From the NCBI GenBank assembly GCA_036556905.1, contig DATBIM010000053.1:1-64000 (forward strand): 64,000 nucleotides of DNA. Reading direction: 5' to 3'. The notes under the pieces are model-generated. The model was not told the DNA's origin. It made no database searches and saw only the letters and a list, made by a program, of their open reading frames with translations. How positions within the stretch are numbered: the stretch's first letter is position 1; each line of letters starts with the position of its first letter. The translations under genes were made by a program, and so were the position numbers. The stretch comes from 40CM-4-69-5 sp036556905 (GTDB lineage Bacteria; Methylomirabilota; Methylomirabilia; Rokubacteriales; CSP1-6). Shown piece by piece: positions 33,663-49,276 of the stretch.

Positions 33663-34826
33663 GTGGATTTCGCCCTCACCGAGCAACAGGAGCTGATCCG
33701 CAAGGAAGTCGCCACGCTGGCGCGGTCGTTCCCCCCCGACTACTGGCTGGAGAAGGATCGCACGGCGGAGTATCCGTGGGAGTTCGTGCGGGCCTTCGCC
33801 GCCGGTGGCTGGCTCGGCGTGGTCATCCCCGAGCCGTATGGGGGTTCGGGGCTGGGCGTCACGGAGGCCTGTCTCCTCTTGCACGAGATCTGCGCGGCCG
33901 GAGCGGGAACGAGCGGGGCCTCGCCTATTCACTTTTACGTCTTTCCTCCGATGCCTCTCGTCAAGCACGCTAGCGAGGCGCTCAAGCGTCGCGTGCTGCC
34001 ACGCATCGCCACCGGGGACATCGTGATGTCGTTCGGAGTGACGGAGCCCAACGCGGGGACCGACACCTCGCGCATCGAGACCCGGGCCGAGCCGCGCGGC
34101 GACCGCTTCATCGTCCACGGCCGAAAAGTCTGGAACACCAACGCCCGGCAGGCCACGCACATCCTGCTTCTGGCCCGGACGGCGCCGCGGGAGGCCGACA
34201 AGCCCCTTGCCGGCCTGACGCTCTTTTTCGCCGACTTCGACCGGGCCCGGATCACCGTGCGGGAGATCGAGAAGCTGGGGCGGGCGGCCGTCGACTCCAA
34301 CGAGATCTTTATCGATGGCCTCGAGATCCCCGCCGATCACGTCGTGGGTGAGGTGGGGCGCGGCTTCTATCACCTCCTCGACTCCCTCAACCCCGAGCGC
34401 ATTCTCACCGCCATCGAGGCCGTCGGGATTGGCCGCGCCGCCCTCGAGCGCGCCGTCCGATACGCGAAGGATCGGATCGTCTTCGACCGCCCCATCGGGC
34501 AGAACCAGGCGATTGCCCATCCCCTGGCCCTGGCCGGGGCCAAGCTGGACGCCGCGGAGCTGATCACCATGAAGGCGGCGTGGCTCTTCGATCACGGCCG
34601 GCCCTGCGGGGCCGAGGCCAACACGGCGAAGCTGCTGGCCGCCGAGGCCGGCTTCGAGGCCTGTGACGTGGCCGTGCAGACGCACGGTGGCTACGGCTAC
34701 GCCAAGGAGTTCCACGTCGAGCGGCTCTGGCGTGAGATCCGCCTGTACAAGATCGCGCCCGTCTCTCAGCAGATGGTGCTCAACTACCTCAGCGAGCACG
34801 TGCTGGGCCTGCCTCGCAGCTACTAG
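33663..34826 (+). CDS. Acyl-CoA dehydrogenase family protein
   Basis: 387 residues from GTG 33663 behind GCGAGGATGCC. Domain order is normal: N-terminal helices (MDFALTEQQELIRKEVATLAR), WLGVVIPEPYGGSGLGVTEACLLLHEI, the FAD/substrate strand VMSFGVTEPNAGTDTSRIETRA, then EIFIDGLEIPADHVVGEVGRGFYHLL and C-terminal RIVFDRPIGQNQAIAHPLA, VAVQTHGGYGYAKEFHVERLWRE. It oxidises an acyl-CoA to the enoyl-CoA with FAD. Chain-length preference cannot be read. No ETF genes are nearby. Confidence 0.92.
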   Translation: MDFALTEQQELIRKEVATLARSFPPDYWLEKDRTAEYPWEFVRAFAAGGWLGVVIPEPYGGSGLGVTEACLLLHEICAAGAGTSGASPIHFYVFPPMPLVKHASEALKRRVLPRIATGDIVMSFGVTEPNAGTDTSRIETRAEPRGDRFIVHGRKVWNTNARQATHILLLARTAPREADKPLAGLTLFFADFDRARITVREIEKLGRAAVDSNEIFIDGLEIPADHVVGEVGRGFYHLLDSLNPERILTAIEAVGIGRAALERAVRYAKDRIVFDRPIGQNQAIAHPLALAGAKLDAAELITMKAAWLFDHGRPCGAEANTAKLLAAEAGFEACDVAVQTHGGYGYAKEFHVERLWREIRLYKIAPVSQQMVLNYLSEHVLGLPRSY

Positions 34827-34883
34827 GCGGCTCGGGGCCCGCGGTCCGGGCCAACGCAACCCGGACGGAGAGGCTCCCATTCG

Positions 34884-34911
34884 TTGACAGTCCGCCGGCG
34901 CCCCTGATACG
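34884..34911 (+). promoter_or_regulatory. Sigma-70-type promoter before the response regulator block
   Basis: A perfect -35 TTGACA (34884-34889) is followed after 16 bases by GATACG (34906-34911), a fair -10. It stands in the 174-base gap that precedes the signalling genes beginning at 35001, with about 85 bases of leader. Confidence 0.45.
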
Positions 34912-35000
34912 TCTGGATAACCACCAGTGCACGAGACGTGGCTCCTGAAAGAACGCTCGAGGGACGTGGCGCCTCCTAGTGCGTTTTCACTAGTGTCGGC

Positions 35001-35384
35001 GTGACGTACCCGGCGGCCAAGCGCCGGGTCCTGGTGGTGGACGACGCCGGCGAAGTGATCGTCCTCTGCATCAACATGCTCCAGTCGCTCGGCTACGCCG
35101 TCAAGGGGGCGAACCGTCCGGAGGCGGCACTCGAGCTCGTCGGCAAGGAGCCATTCGATCTCATGATCGTCGACTACAGGATGCCCGAGATGAACGGCTT
35201 CGAGGTGTTCCGGCAGGCCCGGGCGCTCAGCCCGGGCCTGGCGATCATGCTGCTCACCGGGCAGGGCACCGCGGATATCGTCGAGGAGGCCACCGCGATG
35301 GGGTTCGACGCAATTCTGCTCAAGCCCTTCACCCGCGACCAGCTCCGGGCCGCCGCCGCGCAGGCGCTGGGCGGACGAGGCTAG
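35001..35384 (+). CDS. Single-domain response regulator (CheY-like)
   Basis: 127 residues from GTG 35001. The receiver core is complete: acidic pair in VLVVDDAG, phosphoacceptor Asp58 in MIVDYRMPEMNG, Thr86 in LLTGQG and Lys108 in LLKPF. There is no output domain, so it works by protein contact or phosphorelay. It opens a same-strand block with two methyltransferases, a GNAT protein and two histidine kinases, and is a candidate target of the kinases at 37847 or 40003. Confidence 0.88.
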   Translation: MTYPAAKRRVLVVDDAGEVIVLCINMLQSLGYAVKGANRPEAALELVGKEPFDLMIVDYRMPEMNGFEVFRQARALSPGLAIMLLTGQGTADIVEEATAMGFDAILLKPFTRDQLRAAAAQALGGRG

Positions 35385-35389
35385 GCCGG

Positions 35390-36187
35390 ATGCTGTCGGG
35401 GGCCGAGACGCGCGAACGTACCGGCAACCAGGGGATCGTGCGGGCGGTGCTGAACGCCGTGCAGTGGATCCTCGACCGCACGGTCTCCGTCGCCTACGGG
35501 GTCGTCTACGACTACATCTTCGAGCGCTTCGGTCCCTATTGCGCGCTGCAGCGGGAAGTGCTGGCTCGAGTCGAGGCGTCGCTGACCAACGGGACGCCCC
35601 GGGCCGACGTCCGTGTTCTGGAGGTCGGGTGCGGGCCGGGGAACTTCAGCTGCATCCTGGCCGAAGCCGGCTTCGCGGTCGTGGGGATCGATCCCTACGT
35701 GGGGCTCATCGATCTGGCCCGGGAAAAGCGCCGGGCCCTGCGCCTGTCGCACCTGGCCTTCCAGCACGCCGACCTGGCCAGCGGCGGCGTGTTGTGGGAT
35801 GGCAGCTTCGACCAGGTGGTGAGCATCCACTCGCTCTACGCGCACCCCGAGCCGCGCCGCCTGCTCGCCGAGGTGTTCCGGGTCCTCAAGCCCGGCGGCC
35901 ACCTCGTCATCGTGAATCACACCCGACGCATGGCGGTGGGATCCACCTTTGCCGAGGTGCGCCGGCGCGAGGGCGGGCTGACCGCGTGGAAGGCGCTTCT
36001 GCTGTGGTTGGTGCCCAATGCCATCTTCGAAGCGGCCCGCAAGCCGGTCGGGCCGCACTACTGGGACGAGGCCACGTTCGCCCAGGAGCTCCGCGCGGTG
36101 GGCTTCACCGTGCGCGAGATGCGACACACGTTCCTCAACGCGACCAGTCTTCTGATCTGGGCTCGCAAGGACGGCGTCGCTCGATGA
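35390..36187 (+). CDS. Class I SAM-dependent methyltransferase
   Basis: 265 residues, 5 bases after the response regulator. Motif I is VLEVGCGPGNFSCILAEAGF, followed by VVGIDPY (acidic ribose ligand), FQHADL and SFDQVVSIHSLYAHPEP, then VLKPGGHLVIVNH. An N-terminal helical region (about 1-60) precedes the Rossmann core. It resembles ubiquinone/menaquinone-type methyltransferases in the core only. The next gene is a paralogue in a four-base overlap, suggesting a duplicated pair acting on related substrates. Substrate unknown. Confidence 0.85.
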   Translation: MLSGAETRERTGNQGIVRAVLNAVQWILDRTVSVAYGVVYDYIFERFGPYCALQREVLARVEASLTNGTPRADVRVLEVGCGPGNFSCILAEAGFAVVGIDPYVGLIDLAREKRRALRLSHLAFQHADLASGGVLWDGSFDQVVSIHSLYAHPEPRRLLAEVFRVLKPGGHLVIVNHTRRMAVGSTFAEVRRREGGLTAWKALLLWLVPNAIFEAARKPVGPHYWDEATFAQELRAVGFTVREMRHTFLNATSLLIWARKDGVAR

Positions 36188-36960
36188 AGGAACCGAGCAC
36201 GCTGGCCTGGAAGGAGCGGCAGCCGCCGCTGCCGGAGACCCCGGTCCGGGCGTTCCTGGACCGTCTGGTCGCCATCGCCTACGGGCTCGGCTACGACGCC
36301 ATCGTGCGGGGCTTCCCGCCCTATCAGGCCCTGCTCGACGAGGTCGTGGCCTGCGTGGCGCGAGCCACCGGAAGCGCCCGGCCGCGCGATGTGAAGGTGC
36401 TCGACATCGCCTGCGGCACCGGAACCGTGGCGGCCCGGCTGGCCCGCGAAGGGTATCGCGTGGTCGCGCTGGATGTCGTCGAGCACCTGACCGCAGTGGC
36501 CCAGCGGCGCCACGGGAGCTCCGGTGACATCACCTTTCACAATCTCGACCTCGCCCGGCAACCGGTGCCGGAGCCCGGGACGTACGACGTGCTGGTGAGC
36601 ATGCACACGCTGTACTGGCACCCCGATGTCCAGGGCGTCCTGGCGGCCTGCCGGGCCGCCCTGCGGCCGGGTGGACACGGGCTGTTCCTGACGTACGTCC
36701 GGCCCGCCCACGTGATGAGGACGTTTCAGGTGATCCGTGCCGAGCAGGGGATGGCCGGAGCGGTACGAGCCCTGCGCTGGCTGCTGCCCACTGCCGTGTT
36801 CGAGGCGGTCCGCCACTACGAGCCGCGGTACATGGGTCGAGAGGAGTTCCACCGGACGCTGGCCCAGGCGGGCCTCGAGGTCCTCGATCTGCGTGCCACC
36901 TTCCTGGCCGGGCTCAGCCTCTTGGCCTTGACCCGCAACCCCCGGTCCGCCCGCTCCTGA
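36184..36960 (+). CDS. Class I SAM-dependent methyltransferase (paralogue of upstream gene)
   Basis: 258 residues from ATG 36184 (ATGA overlap). The layout matches its neighbour: an N-terminal helix with FLDRLVAIAYGLGYDAIVRGFPPYQALL, then motif I VLDIACGTGTVAARLAREGY, VVALDVVEHL, FHNLDLA, YDVLVSMHTLYWHPD and LRPGGHGLFLTYV. Both proteins share a conserved Y...F/G-FPPYQ-L segment, supporting common origin. Pairing with signalling genes suggests modification of a lipid or small molecule, but no substrate can be named. Confidence 0.85.
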   Translation: MKEPSTLAWKERQPPLPETPVRAFLDRLVAIAYGLGYDAIVRGFPPYQALLDEVVACVARATGSARPRDVKVLDIACGTGTVAARLAREGYRVVALDVVEHLTAVAQRRHGSSGDITFHNLDLARQPVPEPGTYDVLVSMHTLYWHPDVQGVLAACRAALRPGGHGLFLTYVRPAHVMRTFQVIRAEQGMAGAVRALRWLLPTAVFEAVRHYEPRYMGREEFHRTLAQAGLEVLDLRATFLAGLSLLALTRNPRSARS

Positions 36961-37167
36961 GCGCTCGGGAGTGGGAGACGACGGCGACCAGGCTGGCCCG
37001 GCAACCCAGCGAGGGCCGGCGAGGGTTCGCTCCAGCCCCAGGGGGAGGGGGGTATCCGGTGGCCCCCAGGGAACGCCCCCGGGCGGGCCGGACGCCGGTA
37101 TGATCTTGGGTCAGGCGAATGAGCTTCAAGCGTCGACGAGTCCTGGGGCCTCGGGTACGAGCACGCG

Positions 37168-37846
37168 ATGAGCCGGTGGGAAGGCACGCGCGGGCCGGGG
37201 ACGGGGGACGGGGAGGTCGAGCCCGAGCACGTCATCGCCCGGGGCCGCCGAGTCTACCTGCGCACGCTGGTCCCGGCCGACCTCGAATTTCTGAGCGAGT
37301 GGGCCGATACTCCCTTCCTGCAGCGTATGGTTGGCAGCGAGTTTCTGCGCACCTTCAAGCACGCCTACGACAAGGATCCCTCGTTTTACGAGGCCGTCCT
37401 GAGCGATCCCAGCCAGGTGGTCTTTGTCATCATGGCGGTAGACCAGCGGGAACCGCGTTGGAAGAAGCCCCTGGGCCTCGTGCGCCTGTTCGGTATCCAC
37501 ATCCAGGAGGGCTACGCGTTCCTGGAGACCCTCCTCGGCGACCAGCAGGCGATCCGACACGGGTTCGGCGTCGAGGCCGGCAAGCTGATCTGCGCCTACG
37601 GGATGGATGTGCTCGGGCTTCGGCGCATCGAAGCCAAGGTGTACGAGTACAACCGGTTGTCGGTCAACTCCCTGCTCCGCCATGGCTTCCGGCAGGAGGG
37701 GGTGCTCCGCAAGGCCGGCTTCTTCGGTGGCGAGCACTACGACGTCCTGGTCTTCGGAATCCTGCGCGAAGAGCTGGAGGCGCAGCGCGAGACGGAAGTG
37801 GACCAGGATTCCTACCATTTCCCCTTCACGGGGCCGGGGACGCCGG

Positions 37847-37860
<14 letters not shown>
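37168..37860 (+). CDS. GNAT-family N-acetyltransferase
   Basis: 230 residues from ATG 37168. After a 25-residue polar tail comes a RimJ/RimL-type GNAT fold: GRRVYLRTLVPADLEFLSEW, PLGLVRLFGIHIQEGYAFLETLLGDQ, HGFGVEAGKLICAYGMDVLGLRRIEAKVYEYNRLSVNSLLRHGFRQEG (acetyl-CoA loop and the NxxS motif). The C-terminus overlaps the histidine kinase start by 14 bases. A 207-base gap without evident genes precedes it. Acceptor unknown; coupling to a kinase suggests a role in the same signalling unit. Confidence 0.85.
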
Positions 37861-45018
<7,158 letters not shown>

Positions 45019-45633
45019 GCGATCAGCGCCGCCGCCGAGGCCAGCGCCAGCCCCAGGGCCGCGCCCCCCAGCGCGTCCGAGGGCCAGTGCGCCCGCAGCA
45101 GCACTCGGGCCAGCGCCACCAGCAGAACGATCAGCACCGCGCCCGCTCGCACGGCCAGGCGGGCGCGACGCGAGGGCAGCGTGCCGGCCAGATAGCCGAT
45201 CGCGCTGAAGCACGCGGCCGCGGCAGTGACGTGCCCGCTGGGAAACCCCAGCGACAGGTCTTCGGGCCGGGTCCGTCCGACGAGATGCTTGACAGCAGTC
45301 TCCGCGAGCGGTGTCGCCACGATCAGCCCCAGCCACACCTTCCAGCGGGCGCGCGCCTGCGGGAAAGCCAGGAAGAGCAGGAGGGTCGCAGGGACGATGA
45401 GCCGCCAGTCACCGAAGAGGTTCGCCACGTTCAAGACGGCGACGACCGGTGGTGAGGCCCAGTCCAACAGCAGGTGACGCATCTCGCCCTCGTCGGGCAG
45501 CGTATCGACGACCAGCGCCACCACGAGGCCGACGAAGCTGGTGCTGGCGAGCAGCAAGAGGATGAGGGGGGAGGCCGCGATCACGCCCCGATTCTAACGG
45601 GCCGGGGCCGATGCGCTCCACTTTTGCTGGGAA

Positions 45634-46464
45634 TTACCGGTGGCGATGGCCGGCCCATCGGGCCGCTGGCCAGAAGGCCAGCAGCGTGATGCCGAAGGCA
45701 CAGACGACGGTGGCGCCTGTCGGCAGGTCCAGGGCGGCCGAGGCCGTTACCCCGAGGACGCTGACCAGCGCGCCGAAAGTCCAGCCCACCAGCAGTCGGG
45801 TCCCCATCGAGCCACCCAGGGCCATGGCGGCGAGCGCCGGCACGATGAGGTACGAGAACACGAGCAGGACGCCGGCGATGCGCACCGAGCTGGTGACGAC
45901 CAGCCCGAACGTCGCGTAGAAGAGGAAATCCCACCAGCGCACCGCGAGGCCTCGGCGAAGGGCCTCGCCGGGGTCCGTGGAGATCAGGAGCAGGGGCCGG
46001 CGCCACCACCAGTGCAGCAAGCCCACCACGGCGTAGACGAGCCCGGTCTTGAGAACGTCGGCTCCGCTCACCGTCAGGATGTTGCCGACCAGCATGGCTC
46101 GCAGATGCTCGGCGCCGTGGGGGGCGCGGGCCAGGAGAAGGACGGCCGCCGCCGCCGACACGGCGTAGACGACGCCGATCACCGCCTCCTGGGACACCCA
46201 GCGCTCGCGCGTGCGGCTCAGGGCCAGGACCACGGCGCCCGCCAGGGTCGCGGCCAGCCCGAAGAGATAGGACGTCCAGGTGTCGAGCTCGAAGCCCACC
46301 AGGAACGCGCCGGTAGCGCCCAGCGCGGCGATCTGGGCGAGGGCGATGTCGACGAACACGACCTCCCGGGCGATCACGTGCAGCCCGAGGTAGGCGTGAA
46401 TGCCGGTGAGGACCAGGCACATGAGGAACGGAGCCCAGAGCAGGGCCAGGAGGTCGGCGGTCAT
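45634..46464 (-). CDS. Metal (zinc/manganese-type) ABC transporter permease
   Basis: 276 residues from ATG 46464, about eight helices. It belongs to the ZnuB/MntB/TroC family: FLMCLVLTGIHAYLGLHVIAREVVFVDIALAQIAALGAT, ILTVSGADVLKTGLVY and SSVRIAGVLLVFSYLIVPALAAM. It follows the binding protein by 8 bases. No ATP-binding subunit is found before or after it in this locus. Metal cannot be assigned from sequence. Confidence 0.88.
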   Translation of the reverse strand: MTADLLALLWAPFLMCLVLTGIHAYLGLHVIAREVVFVDIALAQIAALGATGAFLVGFELDTWTSYLFGLAATLAGAVVLALSRTRERWVSQEAVIGVVYAVSAAAAVLLLARAPHGAEHLRAMLVGNILTVSGADVLKTGLVYAVVGLLHWWWRRPLLLISTDPGEALRRGLAVRWWDFLFYATFGLVVTSSVRIAGVLLVFSYLIVPALAAMALGGSMGTRLLVGWTFGALVSVLGVTASAALDLPTGATVVCAFGITLLAFWPAARWAGHRHR

Positions 46465-46471
46465 ACGAGGA

Positions 46472-47395
46472 TTATCGGAGCGCCTCCGCCACGGTCCGGA
46501 CGTTGTGCTCGAAGAGATCCAGATAGGTCTCGACGCCTTTGCTGCCACCCACTGCCGAAGGCAGGGCCACGGCCCGGGCGCCACTATCGCGGGCAACGAG
46601 CTCGACGACCTTCTGATCGGCGAAGGGCTCGGCCACGATCAGCCGAACCTTCTGTTCGCGGATGAGACGAATCAAGGCCGCCAGGTGCGTGGGCGAGGGG
46701 GGAATTCCCGGTCGGTCTTCGATGGCCCCGGCCTCCTCCAGCCCGAACCGCCGCAGAAAATAGGTGAACGTCTCGTGGTAGCTGACCACCCGGGCCCCGC
46801 GCACGGGTGCCAGCGCCGCCTGCCAGCGGGCCAAGGCGACCTCCAGCCTGGCCAGGAACTCCTGGCGCTGCGCCTCGAGGCGCACGCCGTGCTCGGGGGC
46901 CACCCGCTTCAGGCCTTCGACGATGGTAGCGGTGATGATGGGGGCCAGCGTGGGATCCAGGGTGTAATGGGGGTTGCCTTCGGGGTGCACGTCGCCACGG
47001 GAACGGTCGACGGCGCCGGTCGGGGCGATGATAGGCACGCCCTTCGAGGCGTCCACGTAGCCCGGCGCCCCGGGCACGATGCGGCCGTTGTGGGCGCCGA
47101 CGACCAGCGGCTCGACCCAGGGGTCGCCGCCGGCGCCGTTGCGCACGAGCAGGTCGGCCCGGCGGAGCTTGAGCATGAGGCTCGGTCGTACCTCGATGTC
47201 GTGGGGGTTCTGGGTGCCGCGGGCGAGCGTGTCGACCTCGACGAGGTCGCCACCGACCGCCTCGGTCAGGGCCTTGAGATCCGGCAGGGAGGTCACCACC
47301 CTGAGCTTGTTCGCCCCCTCCGCGCCTGCGGCCCCGAGGCCGCAGGCGAGAAGAATGGCCACGATGAAGCGTCGCCCCGGTGTCGCGCTGGCCAT
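46472..47395 (-). CDS. Metal ABC transporter substrate-binding protein (ZnuA/TroA family)
   Basis: 307 residues from ATG 47395, with a signal peptide ending near GAEG. Mature start KLRVVTSLPDLKALTEAVGGDLVEVDTLARGTQNPHDIEVRPS carries the first metal-site His. The others are expected in EGNPHYTLDP, VVSYHETFTYFLRRFG and the C-terminal acidic residue. The His-rich loop typical of many zinc-specific ZnuA proteins is absent, leaving manganese, iron or zinc open. Together with the porin and permease it forms an uptake route across both membranes. Confidence 0.88.
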   Translation of the reverse strand: MASATPGRRFIVAILLACGLGAAGAEGANKLRVVTSLPDLKALTEAVGGDLVEVDTLARGTQNPHDIEVRPSLMLKLRRADLLVRNGAGGDPWVEPLVVGAHNGRIVPGAPGYVDASKGVPIIAPTGAVDRSRGDVHPEGNPHYTLDPTLAPIITATIVEGLKRVAPEHGVRLEAQRQEFLARLEVALARWQAALAPVRGARVVSYHETFTYFLRRFGLEEAGAIEDRPGIPPSPTHLAALIRLIREQKVRLIVAEPFADQKVVELVARDSGARAVALPSAVGGSKGVETYLDLFEHNVRTVAEALR

Positions 47396-47399
47396 GACG

Positions 47400-48656
47400 T
47401 TAAAACGGGTGGGCCGGATGGGCCCCGAGAATGAACGTGGCCTGGAAGAAGACCTCGTCGGCGGTGCGGCCTGAAGCGTCGTTGGCATTGAAGGTCTCCC
47501 GGTTGTCGCGCTCGGTGTGCTTGTAGCCGAGCCGGAAGCGAAGGAACTCGGAAGCCATGAACGCGAGGTAAGGTCCGATCGCCCACTCCCGCCCCGGCGC
47601 TTCGAGGAGTTGGGTGTAGTCATAGCGAAGCCCGCCGGCCCACCTTCGCCAGGGCTGGACCTCGCCGTAGATGTACCAGCCAAACCGCCGGAAGGTCCGG
47701 TCCTCAGGCCCCGTTTCTTCCTCCACCTCGCCCTCCCGGAAGGACCAGATGCCCTCGCTGGCCAGGGTCAGCAGCGGGTGGCGCCAGCCTTCCGGGGTCA
47801 GTTTGTACTTGACGTCGTAGCCGACGAAGGTCTGGGTGCGTCGCTCCTCGGTCTGGCCGCTGGCCGCGGAGGCCCCGACCTGGATCGCCCCGAGGGTGGC
47901 CAGGTCGAAGAACGTGCGCAGCCGTCCGGTCACCAGGGGGACCTTGAGGCTGCTGCGCCCGAAGGCGTCCTCGTTGTCGCCGTTGAACACGCCGATCAGC
48001 GCTTCCAGATAGACTGGCAAGTCCGGAATCCAGGTGAGCTCGGCCCCGCTCTCCGTCAGGCCCTCCTCCCCGAAGAAGCGGACCAGGACGTTGGGCCGGT
48101 CGGTCTGGGGCAGATCATGAAAGTGCCGCTGGTTGAGCAGGCCGAAGCGGTTGCGCAGCTTGCCCATCTTGAGCTGGGTCCCGTAGGGCAGCGTGAGCAG
48201 GGTCAGGTGCGCCTCGGCCAGTCCCACGTGCAGGTCGCGCGCGCCGTCCTCGAACTCCTCGGCGGCCTCGAGCCGCACCTCCCCGCGCGCGTAAGGATCG
48301 ATCTGGCCGAAGAACGACAGCTCGATCTCGCGCGGGAAGAACAGGTTCTCGCGGCCGGTAAAGGTGCCGGCGTCGGCCTTGTCGATATTGTCCTGCGTGA
48401 GGTTGGCCACGAAGTCGCCGGCCACGCCCAGGTCGAAGAGGAGCTGGCCGCGTCCGGTCCGCTCGCCCAGTGAGAACGGCTCGCGCGGGCGTGCCCAGTC
48501 CGTCAGGGTGGGTTGGGCGGGTGGTGGAGCCGGGCCTCCCGGCGCCGGTCCAGCCGGGGCTTGCGCGAGCAAGGGCCCGGCCGAGTCGTCGGCGGTCGCG
48601 ATGGCCGGGACCATCGCGAGGCCCAGGAGTAACAGCGCAATGATCGCTGCGCACAT
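47400..48656 (-). CDS. Outer-membrane porin (phosphate-selective porin O/P-like)
   Basis: 418 residues from ATG 48656, behind CAGCGGAGGATCACT. A signal peptide (1-23) and a Pro/Ala-rich stretch are followed by alternating amphipathic beta strands and an aromatic C-terminal Phe (AHPAHPF), as expected for a beta-barrel inserted by BamA. Features such as LFFPREIELSFFGQIDPYARGEVRLE and GKLRNRFGLLNQRHFHDLPQTDRPNVLVRFFGEEG recall porin O/P proteins. It lies 4 bases upstream of the metal-binding protein gene and probably admits the ligand or metal complex. The barrel shape is firm; the ligand is not. Confidence 0.82.
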   Translation of the reverse strand: MCAAIIALLLLGLAMVPAIATADDSAGPLLAQAPAGPAPGGPAPPPAQPTLTDWARPREPFSLGERTGRGQLLFDLGVAGDFVANLTQDNIDKADAGTFTGRENLFFPREIELSFFGQIDPYARGEVRLEAAEEFEDGARDLHVGLAEAHLTLLTLPYGTQLKMGKLRNRFGLLNQRHFHDLPQTDRPNVLVRFFGEEGLTESGAELTWIPDLPVYLEALIGVFNGDNEDAFGRSSLKVPLVTGRLRTFFDLATLGAIQVGASAASGQTEERRTQTFVGYDVKYKLTPEGWRHPLLTLASEGIWSFREGEVEEETGPEDRTFRRFGWYIYGEVQPWRRWAGGLRYDYTQLLEAPGREWAIGPYLAFMASEFLRFRLGYKHTERDNRETFNANDASGRTADEVFFQATFILGAHPAHPF

Positions 48657-48740
48657 AGTGATCCTCCGCTGTGCGAATGGCGTTCGGGGGGCTGCGCCCA
48701 CGGGAAACCCGGGTACGCAGCGTGGACGGGCCGAGCGCGC

Positions 48741-49055
48741 TTAGCGGAGGGGCGGAGCGCGGGAATCCGGGTGGCGACCGACCCCGGTAACGAGCGACGG
48801 CGCAGCGGCGGCGAACGCGTGGGCAACGACCCGCAGCGGGGCCACTGCCCTGACGGCCGGAACCAGGGGCGCGACGCCGCCCAGGGCGGCCAGGTAGGCG
48901 AGATCGTGCTCCTGGTTGTAGAGGCCAGGCTTGGCGGTGAGATGGGTGTGGGGAATCGTGGCCGCCGACAGAACGACGGCGATGACTCCGAGCGCGACGA
49001 GGAAGGCCGCGCCCCTGTGGTGCCGCAGCTGGCTCAGTTGTTGCCGGGCCACCAC
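48741..49055 (-). CDS. Hypothetical small membrane protein
   Basis: 104 residues if translation begins at one of two adjacent GTG codons (49055 or 49052). One strong membrane helix (AAFLVALGVIAVVLSAATIP) is followed by HTHLTAKPGLYNQEHDLAYLAALGGVAPLVP and a second weak hydrophobic stretch. The His, Tyr and Glu residues after the helix might bind metal, fitting the metal locus, but I recognise no family. It lies between the small protein at 49097 and the porin on the same strand. Confidence 0.5.
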   Translation of the reverse strand: MVARQQLSQLRHHRGAAFLVALGVIAVVLSAATIPHTHLTAKPGLYNQEHDLAYLAALGGVAPLVPAVRAVAPLRVVAHAFAAAAPSLVTGVGRHPDSRAPPLR

Positions 49056-49096
49056 GCGGCAGTGTACGTCAGCGCCACGCCCTCGGCAATTCGGCG

Positions 49097-49276
49097 TCAC
49101 TGGGAGCCTCGCCGCCGGGTCAGAGCGCTCACGATGGCCACGACGGCCACGCCGAGCAGCAGCACGACCGCCGCCCACATCAGGGCCTGGGCCAGCGGGC
49201 TGGCCGGGGCCGAACGCGTCGCATCCCCGTGGTCCGCCCACGCCGCGACCAGCGGCGCGACGAGCCCCGCCATCAT
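49097..49276 (-). CDS. Small membrane protein of the metal/redox locus
   Basis: 59 residues from ATG 49276 in ATGA overlap with the cytochrome-P19 gene. A short N-terminal hydrophobic segment ending AAWADHGDA (possible signal) is followed by one membrane helix, ALMWAAVVLLLGVAVVAIVSALTRRR, with a positive C-terminal end. No family is recognised. Translational coupling supports it being a real gene, perhaps a membrane anchor or partner for the upstream cytochrome. Confidence 0.6.
   Translation of the reverse strand: MMAGLVAPLVAAWADHGDATRSAPASPLAQALMWAAVVLLLGVAVVAIVSALTRRRGSQ

Noticed and set aside
36961..37167. Possible small gene or RNA in the 207-base gap
   Set aside because: Only G- and C-rich runs without a stable inverted repeat or convincing start and ribosome site; nothing could be supported.
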